From positions 62,001-126,000 of the forward strand of contig NZ_QFVR01000003.1 in assembly GCF_003143975.1 (NCBI RefSeq): a stretch of DNA of 64,000 nt. Reading direction: 5' to 3'. The DNA is from Kurthia sibirica. GTDB lineage: Bacteria; Bacillota; Bacilli; Bacillales_A; Planococcaceae. Below are positions 1 to 9,721 of this stretch, piece after piece (the first letter of the stretch is position 1; each line of letters opens with the position of its first letter). A program made the position numbers and the translations under genes. The notes below the pieces were generated by a model. The model worked only from the letters and a program-made list of their open reading frames with translations. It ran no database searches and was not told where the DNA came from.

Positions 1-38
1 TAATATGTATTTAACTTTAATTAATACATAACAAAGAT

Positions 39-66
39 GCACAATTTACTTGTGCTTCTTTTTTTA
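39..66 (+). terminator. Rho-independent terminator of an off-window gene
   Basis: A six-base stem GCACAA/TTGTGC with a five-base loop is followed by a run of eight T after TTC. It would stop transcription entering from a plus-strand gene left of the window. Confidence 0.7.
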
Positions 67-157
67 GCCACTCGATAGGTATATAGAATTAATATTTTTC
101 TATTATTTATATCATTTTCTTTTGAATTACAATTTAATAACGAATGGAGTTTTAAGG

Positions 158-751
158 ATGGGAACATTTTTATCAGTTTTAGGTTTTTTAGGGATTTCAA
201 TTGGGGTTATTCTATTAATCCTCGCTCTTTTCAAGAAAACTTCAAAGCGAAATTCAAGCATTATCATAGCTATCTCACTTGTACTATTTATTGTTGGGGC
301 TATTAATTCAGGAACGAAGAATACGAAAAGTGCAGATTCTAAACCTGCAGCTCAAACTGAAAAGAAAAAAGAAATTTCATGGAAAGAAGAAATTAACAAA
401 ATAGCTAAATTAAACGGTAGCCCTACTGACAAGTATGATGCTGTCATGATTTACGCTAAAGATTATCAAACCAATGAAAAAGAAGTTAAAGAATTTACAA
501 AAGAAATTATTAAAGAATATAAAACGAAAAAATATGATGCTGATATTACTAACGATCAGTACATGCTTACCAACATCTTCAAAGCAAACGTAATTAACCG
601 CTATATAGGAAAAGTAAATACACCACAAAACGATTTTTCGTTTGATTTCTATCAAAATACAAAATATCTATACCGTGGGGTAGATAAACCTGGTAGCGAT
701 GCTGTAAGAGCAAATGAAAGACAGATGGAGAAGGCACTAAAAAAAATGTAA
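158..751 (+). CDS. Hypothetical membrane protein of the integrated element
   Basis: The family is not recognised. The ATG at 158 is preceded by GGAG with eight bases of spacing, so it is preferred over a TTG at 122, which has no ribosome site. The product is about 197 aa. Two hydrophobic segments (about residues 4-22 and 31-48) form a helical hairpin, followed by a lysine- and glutamate-rich linker and a soluble C-terminal part of about 130 residues. That layout suggests a membrane-anchored protein, with the large domain either outside or in the cytoplasm. It sits in the cluster with the RelA/SpoT remnant, the Panacea gene and the integrase, so it is probably cargo of that element. No enzymatic motif is visible. 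Confidence 0.6.
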   Translation: MGTFLSVLGFLGISIGVILLILALFKKTSKRNSSIIIAISLVLFIVGAINSGTKNTKSADSKPAAQTEKKKEISWKEEINKIAKLNGSPTDKYDAVMIYAKDYQTNEKEVKEFTKEIIKEYKTKKYDADITNDQYMLTNIFKANVINRYIGKVNTPQNDFSFDFYQNTKYLYRGVDKPGSDAVRANERQMEKALKKM

Positions 752-774
752 ACTACTCATTTAGGAGGTTCATT

Positions 775-1329
775 TTGATAAACGACATTAATGCAGTTTT
801 TAAAGCTGCTGAGACTATTAACATATTTCATAAAACATTCTCTGAAGAATGGTTAAAAAATCAAAGTGACCCTTTTAATTTTAAAAAAAACAAATCAGAG
901 ATATCTGTAGCAATAATACTATAGAAAACTGTTTTTACGAATATATGTCAAGTTATTGTGATTCTTTAGTAAGGCTTCAATTCACCGATTATTGTAGTGA
1001 TATAACTAATAAATTTAGCATGGAAAACAGAGTAAAAGAACCTGACTCTAGGATTTCAAAAATTTTAAAATACAATAATGAAAATGCTGAACAGGGTCAA
1101 GTTAATATTAATAAGTGTTTAAATGATTTATTAGGTTTCGAATTATTACTGAGGGAATGGAATATAATGATATTACTAATCAAAGTTTCAATGACAAACT
1201 TGGGAATTGCAGATTTGGAATCATTACGATGCAGAAAAAAACTTTGCATCACATAAAGAGTACAAACAAGGTTACACCAAATGGCCATCAATCAGCTTTT
1301 TTAGCTCAGAATCAACAAAGGGGGAATAG
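775..1329 (+). pseudogene. Degenerate RelA/SpoT-domain protein (probable toxSAS-like toxin remnant)
   Basis: An AGGAGG at 763-768 precedes a TTG at 775, but the frame stops at 922-924. The reading continues in a second frame (about 909-1137) with VKEPDSRISKI and INKCLNDLLGF, shifts by one base to give R-I-I, and then loses a large internal block. It resumes at 1201 in a third frame with WELQIWNHYDAEKNF and KQGYTKW, ending at the TAG at 1327. INKCLNDLxGFRII and WELQIWxxxDxExNFxSHxxYKQxYTKW are typical of RelA/SpoT nucleotidyltransferase-domain proteins (from family knowledge). About 185 codons remain, against the 250 or more expected, and at least two frameshifts plus a deletion remove the catalytic middle. 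The gene ends two bases before the ATG of the Panacea protein, the layout of a two-gene toxin-antitoxin operon. Confidence 0.8.
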
Positions 1330-1331
1330 TT

Positions 1332-2072
1332 ATGCGCTTTCAACATTTTATAGCCATTAAAAGTGTATATTCTAGAGGTGTTAGAATTGCATGGCATTAT
1401 AGTAGTGAACAATTAGATAATAAAAAAATACAAACTTTTTTATCTCGTTATGAAAGAAAGCATAACAACCTTCAACTTGGTATCCATCGAGTAGTTACTG
1501 ATGATGACACTTGGGAATCTGTTGTAAAATTCGATCCATATTTTACTGAAGTAATTGCTATAAAAGAATCCGATTTCTTAAATATTTCAGACTACGATAA
1601 AAATCTGAAAGCTTTAGATATTGCTAAGGCTATTTTATCTTTTGGAGCTACTACACATTTAAAACTTCAAAAATTAATATATTTAGTTTACGAAAAAACA
1701 CTTACACAAAAAAATATAAGTATATTTCCAGAGCGTATCTTAACATGGCAACATGGACCTGTCGTTAAAGAAGTCTATGATGAATACAAAAGCTATGGAA
1801 AAACACCTATCTATTTAAGTAAAGAAGATGATAATGAGCTTATACACACTCCTGAAAATAGAATAACTCCTATAGCAATGAGAATTTTATCAGCAGAACA
1901 TGGTAAAGAAATATTACAGATAATAGAAGAAACAGTTCTAGAATATAAATCATTCACTGCTTGGGAATTAGTTGAACTTACACATACAAAAAACTCTCCT
2001 TGGCATACAGTAAACCAAATAAAAGGTTTAAATCAACATATTAGCGATGAAATTATTTTAGAATGTACTTGA
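1332..2072 (+). CDS. Panacea (SocA/DUF4065) antitoxin-type protein
   Basis: The 246-aa product has an unassigned N-terminal part (about residues 1-88) and a C-terminal Panacea domain. The domain is recognisable by ALDIAKAIL, the LKLQKLIYLVYE segment and ERILTWQHGPVVKEVY, the hallmark W-x-x-G-P-V signature. Panacea domains neutralise many unrelated toxins, including toxic small alarmone synthetases (established knowledge). The gene starts two bases after the stop of the RelA/SpoT remnant, so it was probably the antitoxin of that pair and is now an orphan. It is uninterrupted, has no good ribosome site apart from GGGG at 1321-1324, and was probably translationally coupled to the lost toxin. Its own hairpin terminator follows. 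Confidence 0.75.
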   Translation: MRFQHFIAIKSVYSRGVRIAWHYSSEQLDNKKIQTFLSRYERKHNNLQLGIHRVVTDDDTWESVVKFDPYFTEVIAIKESDFLNISDYDKNLKALDIAKAILSFGATTHLKLQKLIYLVYEKTLTQKNISIFPERILTWQHGPVVKEVYDEYKSYGKTPIYLSKEDDNELIHTPENRITPIAMRILSAEHGKEILQIIEETVLEYKSFTAWELVELTHTKNSPWHTVNQIKGLNQHISDEIILECT

Positions 2073-2100
2073 ACCCTACTTTCCAAAAGTAGGGTTTTCC
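2072..2100 (+). terminator. Terminator after the Panacea gene
   Basis: The inverted repeat AACCCTACTTT/AAAGTAGGGTT encloses a four-base loop and runs into TTTTCCTTT. It isolates the toxin-antitoxin remnant from the metallopeptidase gene downstream. Confidence 0.75.
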
Positions 2101-2102
2101 TT

Positions 2103-2126
2103 TATAATCAAACAGAACATATGTTT
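2103..2126 (+). promoter_or_regulatory. Promoter -10 and LexA/DinR-like box before immA
   Basis: TATAAT at 2103-2108 is followed seven bases later by GAACATATGTTT (2115-2126). The Firmicute LexA operator is CGAAC-N4-GTTCG (known); here the inner GAAC-ATAT-GTT matches and the last position is T instead of C. An operator overlapping the start site would place immA, and possibly int, under SOS control. No convincing -35 hexamer was found. Confidence 0.5.
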
Positions 2127-2145
2127 GGTAAAGTGAGGGATTATT

Positions 2146-2667
2146 ATGAACTATTTAGAAGACAATATAAAACATTTATACAGTACATTAAAATTAGAAA
2201 AGCCTAAGCATTTAAATATTGAGGATATAGCCCATAAACTGCATATACGCTTGTTCTGGTGGGAGGATTCAAGTCTTGCACTCATTCATAATGAACGTCC
2301 CTGTATCTTCTTAAAACGCTCTATTCTGCTTAATACAGAGTGGGAAGATTTTTGTCATGAATTGGCTCATATACTTTATCATGCTGGGGATCAGATGAAG
2401 TTACCAACGGAATTTATACAGTATCAAGAATACAAAGCGAATAACTTTGCACTTCACGCTGCTATTCCTACTTTTATGTTGTTAGAACTTAATTTACCGA
2501 ATGATTACTACCAGGCAGTCACCCTCTTACAAAAGACTTTCAAAGTAAGCCTGAAGTTTGCTTGTAAACGCCTTAATCACTTTTTAGATAATTACGTACA
2601 TAATGGCTCACAAAATACATATATAGCTGATAAAAAACTACCAACCACTACTGACTATTGGTGTTAG
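2146..2667 (+). CDS. ImmA/IrrE-family metallopeptidase
   Basis: The 173-aa protein contains FCHELAHILYH near residue 75, the HExxH zinc-binding motif of the ImmA/IrrE (COG2856, gluzincin) family. In ICEBs1-like elements ImmA cleaves the element's immunity repressor after DNA damage and thereby triggers excision. The ribosome site GTGAGGG lies just before the ATG. It is followed within 35 bases by the integrase gene, which fits a mobile-element regulatory module. No Xre-type repressor gene is present beside it, so its usual substrate is absent or lies outside the window. Residue-level family assignment is firm; the role in this element is inferred. Confidence 0.85.
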   Translation: MNYLEDNIKHLYSTLKLEKPKHLNIEDIAHKLHIRLFWWEDSSLALIHNERPCIFLKRSILLNTEWEDFCHELAHILYHAGDQMKLPTEFIQYQEYKANNFALHAAIPTFMLLELNLPNDYYQAVTLLQKTFKVSLKFACKRLNHFLDNYVHNGSQNTYIADKKLPTTTDYWC

Positions 2668-2700
2668 GATTTAAGTAATTACAAATAAGGAGGAATTACT

Positions 2701-3894
2701 ATGGCTTCATTCTCGAAATATAAAACTGCTAAGGGCGAGTTTTGGATGATTCGACTTTATCTTACAGATCCAGTCACATTAGAAAAGAAATTGACTACTA
2801 GACGTGGCTTTCAAAAACTAAATGATGCAAAGATTGTCGCAAGAAAATTAGAAATGGAAGATTCGAAAGTCAGACTAAATACTAAATCACACTGTACCTT
2901 TCGACAAATCTTCACAGAATTCGAACACGAGTATTCTAAACATCTAAAAGCTTCTACAGTCTATCGTAAATCTGTTGATTTCAATAAATGGATTCTACCT
3001 AAGTTTGGTGAAAAAAGATTAAAAGACATTACTAAAAAAGATTGCCAAGCTTATATTGATTTTATGGCCACTCAATTAAAATCTTACAAACCAATTGTAA
3101 TTCAAGCTCGTAATGTTTTTGATTATGCAGTAAGAAATAATTACATTGAATCATCCTCTTTCACTAATACAGTCTATCCGAAAAATACTTTCTTTGAAGA
3201 AGAAGATTCTTTGCAGAAATTTTGGGACAAAGAACAATCGCTTTTATTTCTTGAACACTTAAAGAATAATGAAAGCTTAAAATACTATACAATGTTTCGA
3301 ACGCTCCTTTTAACTGGTATGCGCAAAGGTGAACTACTCGCCCTGCAAGAAAAAGATATTGATGATGAAACTCAAAATATCACGATTAATAAAACACTCT
3401 TTTATCGTGCCGATCACACTTATCAAATTTTAAAACCGAAAACAAAAACTTCGATTAGAGAACTCCATTTAGACGATGAAACATATCAGGCATTAAAGGA
3501 TCTTATACGACAAAATAAAAAGTTACGTCTGCAGTACAATGTTCAGCCAAAAGAGAAGTTCATTTTCATCAAAGAAACTTCTTTTGATCCATTTCGTAAC
3601 TCTTACACGAATGAAGTATTAACTAAACTCTGTAAACGATATGGCTTACCTAGAATTACTGTACATGGTCTTCGTCATTCATGTGCTTCCCTTTTATTTG
3701 CGGCTGGTGTCGATGTCAAGGTCGTTCAAAAACTACTTGGCCATGCCCACATCGAAACGACGATGAATGTCTATACTCACGTGACTACAGAACAAGTTGA
3801 AAAAACGACTGATTTGCTCATAAACTTCTTAAATGAACCAACAAAAAATAGTTCATATAGTCAAAATATAGTCACAAGCCCCAAAAAGCAATAA
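2701..3894 (+). CDS. int: Tyrosine-type site-specific integrase
   Basis: The 397-aa protein has the usual three-part layout: an N-terminal arm-DNA-binding region (residues 1-55), a SAM-like core-binding domain (about 65-165) and a C-terminal catalytic domain. Active-site landmarks are the Arg in LLTGMRKGELLAL, the Lys in KTKTSIRELHL, HGLRHSCAS (His-x-x-Arg), LLGHAHIETT and the nucleophile Tyr in MNVYTHV. The start is preceded by AAGGAGGAATTACT. It resembles integrases of Bacillales prophages and integrative elements. It is the last gene of the accessory region: a bidirectional terminator and then the 3' end of odhB follow within 100 bases. The integrase therefore probably marks one end of the element, but no att repeat could be identified because the other end is not in view. 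Confidence 0.92.
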   Translation: MASFSKYKTAKGEFWMIRLYLTDPVTLEKKLTTRRGFQKLNDAKIVARKLEMEDSKVRLNTKSHCTFRQIFTEFEHEYSKHLKASTVYRKSVDFNKWILPKFGEKRLKDITKKDCQAYIDFMATQLKSYKPIVIQARNVFDYAVRNNYIESSSFTNTVYPKNTFFEEEDSLQKFWDKEQSLLFLEHLKNNESLKYYTMFRTLLLTGMRKGELLALQEKDIDDETQNITINKTLFYRADHTYQILKPKTKTSIRELHLDDETYQALKDLIRQNKKLRLQYNVQPKEKFIFIKETSFDPFRNSYTNEVLTKLCKRYGLPRITVHGLRHSCASLLFAAGVDVKVVQKLLGHAHIETTMNVYTHVTTEQVEKTTDLLINFLNEPTKNSSYSQNIVTSPKKQ

Positions 3895-3906
3895 AACGAC
3901 ATAAAA

Positions 3907-3940
3907 AAAGCCTCCGATTTCTCGGAGGCTTTCTCTTTTT
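3907..3940. terminator. Bidirectional terminator between int and odhB
   Basis: The perfect 11-base stem AAAGCCTCCGA/TCGGAGGCTTT encloses a TTTC loop, with A-runs on the left and T-runs on the right. It can end transcripts from int (plus) and odhB (minus). Confidence 0.85.
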
Positions 3941-3986
3941 CTCTATTTTTAGAAGTGCTTCAAACCCTTGATACGTAAGGCTTTTC

Positions 3987-5231
3987 TTATGCTTCTAATA
4001 ATAAATCTTCTGGGTTTTCAAGAAGATCTTTAACCATTTTCAGGAATCCAACAGATTCTTTACCGTTGATGATACGGTGATCGTATGAAAGTGCTACATA
4101 CATCATTGGACGTAACGCAATTTCGTCGCCTACTGCGATTGGACGTTTCACAATATTGTGCATGCCTAGGATCGCAGCTTGGTCACCATTAATGATTGGT
4201 GTAGACATTAGTGAACCAAAGATACCACCGTTAGTAATAGTGAATGAACCACCTTCAAGATCAGATAATGCTAATTTTTTGTTGCGTGCTTTAACAGCTA
4301 ATTCAGCAATTGTTGCTTCGATTTCAGCAAAGTTTTTACGGTCTGTGTCGCGTACGTTTGGTACAACTAAACCGTCCGGAGTTGCAACGGCAACACCGAT
4401 ATCAAAGAATTTGTTGAAGTGAATTTCTTCACCAACAATTTTTGCGTTCACTGCTGGGTATTTTTTAAGCGCTGCTGTTACTGCTTTTGTGAAGAATGAC
4501 ATGAATCCAAGTTTTGTACCATCGTGATTTTCTTGGAATGCATCTTTTTTACGGCTACGTAATGCCATAACTGCTGACATATCAATTTCATTGAATGTTG
4601 TAAGCATTGCAGTGCCTTGTGATACTTCAAGTAATTTACGTGCTGCAGTTTGTTGACGGCGAGTCATTTTCACTGCTTCAACGCGTGCTTCGTCTACTGC
4701 TTTAACAGGTGCTGCTGCTTTAGCTGCTGGTGCTGCTGGTGCTGTACCGTGAGCTGAAACATCTTGAACGCGAACGCGGCCTTGTGGATCTACTGGAGAT
4801 ACTGCTGCAAGGTCGATTCCTTTTTCACGAGCTAATTTGCGTGCTGCTGGACTAGCAATGATTCGTTCATTTGAAGAAGATTCTTCAGCAACTGGCGCTT
4901 TTGGTGCTTCTTTTGGCGCCTCTGGTGCTTTTGGTGCTTCTTTTGGCGCTTCTGGCGCTTTTGGTGTTTCTGTTTCTTTTGGTGCTGCCGCTGTTGCATT
5001 TGCATCTACTTTTGCGATAACAGCGCCAACTTCTACTACGTCGCCTTCTTGAGCAAGGATTTCAGTAAGAACACCCGCTTCTTCAGAAATGATTTCAGCG
5101 TTTACTTTATCAGTTTCTAATTCAACGATGAATTCGCCTTTTTCTACTGTGTCTCCTACTTGTTTTACCCAACGAACGATTTCGCCTTCTGTAATTGATT
5201 CTGCTAATTCTGGTACGATAATTTCAGCCAT
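3987..5231 (-). CDS. odhB: Dihydrolipoyllysine-residue succinyltransferase (E2 of 2-oxoglutarate dehydrogenase)
   Basis: The start is the ATG at 5231 ([16 protein letters not shown]), since GGAGGA lies ten bases upstream; a longer reading has no ribosome site. The 414-aa protein carries an N-terminal lipoyl domain with the lipoyl lysine in ETDKVNAE, an Ala/Pro/Lys-rich flexible linker built of APEAPKE-type repeats, an E1/E3-binding domain ([15 protein letters not shown]) and the C-terminal acyltransferase domain. It transfers succinyl groups to CoA in the TCA cycle. The active-site signature HxxxDG reads H-R-I-I-N-G, with Asn in place of Asp. It lies 37 bases behind odhA in a two-gene operon; no E3 gene is present here, as in other Bacillales where E3 is shared. 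Confidence 0.95.
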   Translation of the reverse strand: MAEIIVPELAESITEGEIVRWVKQVGDTVEKGEFIVELETDKVNAEIISEEAGVLTEILAQEGDVVEVGAVIAKVDANATAAAPKETETPKAPEAPKEAPKAPEAPKEAPKAPVAEESSSNERIIASPAARKLAREKGIDLAAVSPVDPQGRVRVQDVSAHGTAPAAPAAKAAAPVKAVDEARVEAVKMTRRQQTAARKLLEVSQGTAMLTTFNEIDMSAVMALRSRKKDAFQENHDGTKLGFMSFFTKAVTAALKKYPAVNAKIVGEEIHFNKFFDIGVAVATPDGLVVPNVRDTDRKNFAEIEATIAELAVKARNKKLALSDLEGGSFTITNGGIFGSLMSTPIINGDQAAILGMHNIVKRPIAVGDEIALRPMMYVALSYDHRIINGKESVGFLKMVKDLLENPEDLLLEA

Positions 5232-5268
5232 TTTAATTGTTCCTCCTCGATTATATGAAAACCATTGG

Positions 5269-8067
5269 TTATTTAGATACTGCGTCTTCAATCACAATAG
5301 TTTGAGCTACTTTGAATGAATCTGGATCTCCCTCAGCTGGTGAAGCATGCTCTGGACGTCCTACATAGCTGACTGCTTTTTTACCAGCAAGGTCGCGTAG
5401 GTATGGGTCAGCAAATGACCATGAACCCATGTTTTTAGGTTCTTCTTGAGCCCAAGCTAAGTTTTTAACATTCGGGAATTTTTCAATAATTGCTGCAATT
5501 TTTTCTGATGGGAATGGGTATAATTGTTCAACACGTACTAAGTGTAAGTGGTCGAAGTCTGTACCATCACCTACTTTTTCTGCGATATCGATTGCCATTT
5601 TACCTGAAGCAAAGACAAGTTTTTCAACTTTTTTAGCATTTGATCCAGTAGTTGGATGCTCGATAATTGTTTCGAATTTACCAGTAGAAAGTTCTTCTAC
5701 AGTCGCTGCTACGATTTGATTACGTAGTAATGATTTAGGAGATACTAATACTAATGGGCGAATTGCATCTGTACCTAACATTGCTGCTTGACGACGCAAT
5801 AAGTGGAAGTAGTTTGCTGCGCTTGAAACATTCGCAACTGTCCAGTTATTTTCTGCTGATGATTGTAAGAAACGTTCTAAGTGAGCAGATGAGTGTTCCG
5901 AACCTTGACCTTCTGCTGCATGTGGTAATAGCATAACTAAACCAGATTTAACGCCCCATTTAGCGCGTGCAGCTGATATGAAGTTATCAAAAATTACTTG
6001 TGCCATATTTGCAAAGTCACCGTATTGAGCTTCCCAAATTGATAATGCATTTGGATTTTCAACATTGTAACCAAACTCATATGCAAGAATTGAACCTTCA
6101 GATAATGGGCTATTCACTACAGTGAATGACGCATGTGAATCTGAAATGTTATGAAGCATTGTTAATTCGTCACCATTTTTTTCATCATGTAATACTAAGT
6201 GACGGTGAGCGAATGTTCCACGCTGTGCATCTTGACCAGAAATACGTACGGGATGACCATCTTGGATAATCGTACCAAATGCAAGTGTTTCAGCATGACC
6301 CCAATCGATTTTACCTTTACCTACAAATGGATCTTGACGACGCGCAAGAATTTTGCTTAATTTTTTGAAAACGTTGAATTCAGCTGGGAAAGCTAATAGT
6401 TCTTCGTTCATTTTTGTTAAGCGTTCAGCAGTTACACCCGTTTCAACTTCTGGGAAGCCATCTAGTACGACTTTAGGAGCTGTATGGTCCACTTCATTTG
6501 ACTGTTTAGTCGCGCGGACTTCATCAAGTTCTGTTTGTAATGTGTTTTTAATATCTGCTTGTAACTGTTGTACATCAGCGTCAGTAACCACACCTTCAGA
6601 CACTAATTGTTTGCCATATAAAGCGCGAACCGTTTCGTGTTTGTGTACAATATTGTACATTTCAGGATTTGTGATCATTGGTTCATCCATCTCATTATGA
6701 CCATAACGGCGATAGCCAATTAAATCAATGATTATGTCTTTTCCAAATTTAGCACGGTATTCAACAGCAAAACGTGCAACTTGAACAACTGCTTCTGGCG
6801 CGTCAGCATTTACGTGGATGATTGGAATTTCATAACCTTTTGCTGAATCTGAAGAATAAGTAGTCGTACGAGAATCAAAACGTTCAGTTGTAAAACCAAT
6901 CATATTATTAGCGATAATATGAACAGATCCACCAGTAGTAAAGCCTTTTGTACCGGCATAGTTAAAGCCTTCTGTTACAACACCTTGACCAGCAAATGCG
7001 GCATCACCATGCACTAAGATTGAAACGGATTTAGTAGTGTCTTGAACTGCTAATCCTGGTTTAGATGTGTCATCTTGAACTGCGCGAGTCGCACCGTTTA
7101 CTACAGGAGAAACAACTTCTAAGTGTGATGGGTTATACGCTAAAGAGATTGTGCTACCAGTTGGTGAGTTGTATTTGGCACCTAAATGGTATTTAGCATC
7201 ACCTGACCAACCTTTAGTTACGATTAAAGAACCGTCTTTAGGTACAAATGCATCACCTGGTACGTGAGCAAAGTCAGCTAACATCATTTTATATGATTTG
7301 TTTACATTGTGAGTCAACACGTTTAAACGACCGCGGTGAGCCATACCGATTTGGATATCTTTTGTTCCTTTTGTTTCAGAACGACGGATAATTTCATCGA
7401 TTAATACGACTAATGCGTCTACGCCCTCTATAGAGAATCGTTTAACACCTACGAAAGTTTTATGCATGAATTGTTCGAAGCCTTCTACTTTATTAAGTAG
7501 ATTTAATACTTCTTTTTTCTCATCTGCTGATAGAGAGCCGTTTAGTGAACCGCTTTCAATCTTAGATTGGATCCAAGCATTTTCCTCTTGTCCAACAACT
7601 TGGCTGAATTCATAAGCAATTTTATCAGTGAAGATTGCTTTTAAGTAGTTAATTGCATCAAGACCATTTTTAACGCTTGCAGGCACGTCTTTTAATAATA
7701 GTGATGGGGAAACTTCTTTTAAATCTTGATCTGATAAGCCATAAGTAGCTGCTTCGATACGTTTTGTATCAACCGCTTGATTATGCAGTGGGTAAATATC
7801 TGCTGCAAGATGGCCGAATGCACGGATTGCATCAGCTAATTGAACAGCTGCAAGAATTTTTGTAATATTACCTGACGCTACTGGTGCAGCGTTTACTGAT
7901 GTAGTAGTTGTTGCAGCGTCCACTACTGGTGCGCCATATTGTTCGAATAATGCTACTAATTCTGCATCTACTTCCTCAGGTGATGTGATGTACAAATCAT
8001 ACATATCCATCACATAGCCAAGGTTAGGTCCTGAAAAAGCAGCCCATGGTGAAACGTTGTTTGACAT
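5269..8067 (-). CDS. odhA: 2-oxoglutarate dehydrogenase E1 component
   Basis: The 932-aa thiamine-diphosphate enzyme begins at the ATG at 8067 ([15 protein letters not shown]), preceded by GGAGGTTATTCTC. It decarboxylates 2-oxoglutarate and succinylates the lipoyl group of OdhB. Recognisable features are [22 protein letters not shown] with the thiamine-diphosphate-binding GDxxF...N pattern, [49 protein letters not shown] (split here in reading) and the C-terminal EEPKNMGSW. The length is normal for Bacillus-type OdhA. It is transcribed with odhB. The 230-base region upstream separates it from the histidine-kinase gene and must hold its promoter; no clear operator was seen. Confidence 0.97.
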   Translation of the reverse strand: MSNNVSPWAAFSGPNLGYVMDMYDLYITSPEEVDAELVALFEQYGAPVVDAATTTTSVNAAPVASGNITKILAAVQLADAIRAFGHLAADIYPLHNQAVDTKRIEAATYGLSDQDLKEVSPSLLLKDVPASVKNGLDAINYLKAIFTDKIAYEFSQVVGQEENAWIQSKIESGSLNGSLSADEKKEVLNLLNKVEGFEQFMHKTFVGVKRFSIEGVDALVVLIDEIIRRSETKGTKDIQIGMAHRGRLNVLTHNVNKSYKMMLADFAHVPGDAFVPKDGSLIVTKGWSGDAKYHLGAKYNSPTGSTISLAYNPSHLEVVSPVVNGATRAVQDDTSKPGLAVQDTTKSVSILVHGDAAFAGQGVVTEGFNYAGTKGFTTGGSVHIIANNMIGFTTERFDSRTTTYSSDSAKGYEIPIIHVNADAPEAVVQVARFAVEYRAKFGKDIIIDLIGYRRYGHNEMDEPMITNPEMYNIVHKHETVRALYGKQLVSEGVVTDADVQQLQADIKNTLQTELDEVRATKQSNEVDHTAPKVVLDGFPEVETGVTAERLTKMNEELLAFPAEFNVFKKLSKILARRQDPFVGKGKIDWGHAETLAFGTIIQDGHPVRISGQDAQRGTFAHRHLVLHDEKNGDELTMLHNISDSHASFTVVNSPLSEGSILAYEFGYNVENPNALSIWEAQYGDFANMAQVIFDNFISAARAKWGVKSGLVMLLPHAAEGQGSEHSSAHLERFLQSSAENNWTVANVSSAANYFHLLRRQAAMLGTDAIRPLVLVSPKSLLRNQIVAATVEELSTGKFETIIEHPTTGSNAKKVEKLVFASGKMAIDIAEKVGDGTDFDHLHLVRVEQLYPFPSEKIAAIIEKFPNVKNLAWAQEEPKNMGSWSFADPYLRDLAGKKAVSYVGRPEHASPAEGDPDSFKVAQTIVIEDAVSK

Positions 8068-8296
8068 GAGAATAACCTCCAAGTTTTTTGCCTCGTGGCA
8101 TCTTTCAATGAAACATGCTCAATTAAGGTGAAAATCCACTCTATATTTTTCCAATTATTCCGAGCCACAGCTTCTAAACTGCATAATTCGGCATAATATT
8201 TTTACACTTCAATCTTACTACTCTCCACAAAAAATACAATATTTTTTCACAAATTCAGCATATTTGGGCTTGAAACACATAATAACTCAATTAAAT

Positions 8297-9721
8297 CTAT
8301 TTGAGTTGGGATTTCACTGGTAAAAGAATGGTAAATTTTGTTCCTTTTCCATAGTCACTGTCAACGCTAATTTTGCCATTATATTTCTCTACGAGCATTT
8401 TAACGATGGCAAGTCCTAATCCGGTCCCGCCATGCTCTCTGGAGCGAGCTTCATCCGCGCGGAAAAATCGGTTGAATATTTGTGGAATGGCATCTTTTTG
8501 TATGCCGATACCATTATCTTCGACTTCGATTCTGTGGTACTGGGCTTCATTTGTCAAGCATATTCGCACATTTGGAATTTTTTCGGTATAACGTATAGCA
8601 TTTTGTAATAGGTTGCGAACGATTTGGTTATAAGCATCCTCTGAAATTGCAGCAAAAAATGGGTTATTTTTGTCATATTCTATAATAATTTTAGCTTGTG
8701 GGTGTAATTGTTCCGTCTCTCTTGCGATTGCTCTTGTCGCTTCAACTAGATCCACATATTTTGTCTGATCCACAGTTTCTCTTCTTGCGAGATCAAGTAA
8801 TTCTTCTATTAATGAACGCATACGTGCCACTTCTGCCAAAGAGGTCGATAATGACTCCTCCATAATGGCGGCATCGTCTTTTCCCCAACGTTGAAGCAAT
8901 TTAAGGTGACCTTCTAGCACTTGAATAGGTGTGCGAAGTTCATGAGAAGCATCTGATATGAATCGCTGTTGTTGTAAGAATGATTCTTCCAACTGCCCCA
9001 TCATGCGTTTGTATACAGAGATTAATTCCCCAATTTCATCATGCCTAACATCATTTAATTGAATTTGAACATCAAACCCCTTATCGGCTACACGATTCAT
9101 CTCGCTTGTCAAAGTATCGAGCGGTTTTAATAACCGTGTTGCAAGTGTATACCCGATGGCGGCAGAGGCAATCAATGCGCCGATTCCCATTAAGATCATC
9201 GCTGTCAGCAAATAACGCATGAGTGATACCAGTGTCGTTAGTGGATGCGTCAGTTGAATATAGCCTGAAAATTGGCCGAGATTGAGTTTGGCTATTGCCA
9301 CATAACTTGCTTGACCATCTACTTTGACATGTTCAACTGTATAACCACTGTCTGGCACATTTTCTGGTACTGGCGGAATGGACGTCGCAGTATTGTTGAT
9401 ACGTAGTATTTCAACGCCATCTTTGTTTAATATGCGTGCTGTTTCTTTCTTATCAACAATCGCATTAATTAAGTTATCATTACGTTCTAAATCATCTAAG
9501 GATAGTCGATGACCCTGCCCTTCAAAAAAGGTTGTTAAATCAGACATCGAACGTTGTACTGCTTGTTCCTCATCGCTATACAACCATGAATGGAGTGAGA
9601 TATATAGTACAGTGCAAATTAATAAATAGCTTATAAAAATGACAAAAGCAGACGTTAGCGCCCACTTTTTTTTCAAAGATTGCTTCGTCCACTTATCCAT
9701 TATTTTGTCTTTCCATGTCAT
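8297..9721 (-). CDS. arlS: Sensor histidine kinase, ArlS-like
   Basis: The 474-aa membrane kinase has a first transmembrane helix at about residues 20-42, an extracytoplasmic domain of about 125 residues, a second helix near 168-190, a HAMP linker ([10 protein letters not shown]), a HisKA domain with the phosphoacceptor in [10 protein letters not shown], and a HATPase domain with the N box (LLQNAIRY), G1 box (VEDNGIGI) and G2 box ([11 protein letters not shown]). Its start codon overlaps the response-regulator stop by four bases (ATGA), showing translational coupling. The layout and partner resemble staphylococcal/Bacillales ArlRS, which controls surface and autolysis functions. The symbol is by similarity, and the input signal cannot be read from the sequence. 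Confidence 0.8.
   Translation of the reverse strand: MTWKDKIMDKWTKQSLKKKWALTSAFVIFISYLLICTVLYISLHSWLYSDEEQAVQRSMSDLTTFFEGQGHRLSLDDLERNDNLINAIVDKKETARILNKDGVEILRINNTATSIPPVPENVPDSGYTVEHVKVDGQASYVAIAKLNLGQFSGYIQLTHPLTTLVSLMRYLLTAMILMGIGALIASAAIGYTLATRLLKPLDTLTSEMNRVADKGFDVQIQLNDVRHDEIGELISVYKRMMGQLEESFLQQQRFISDASHELRTPIQVLEGHLKLLQRWGKDDAAIMEESLSTSLAEVARMRSLIEELLDLARRETVDQTKYVDLVEATRAIARETEQLHPQAKIIIEYDKNNPFFAAISEDAYNQIVRNLLQNAIRYTEKIPNVRICLTNEAQYHRIEVEDNGIGIQKDAIPQIFNRFFRADEARSREHGGTGLGLAIVKMLVEKYNGKISVDSDYGKGTKFTILLPVKSQLK

Noticed and set aside
945..1360. Two overlapping ORFs (945-1256 and 1157-1360) as separate small genes
   Set aside because: Both are frames of the decayed RelA/SpoT gene. 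Neither has a ribosome site, and the recognisable protein segments switch between frames.
4837..5052. Ala/Gly/Ser-rich ORF opposite odhB
   Set aside because: It is the complement of the APEAPKE linker repeats of OdhB; the repeat pattern is produced by the real gene on the other strand.
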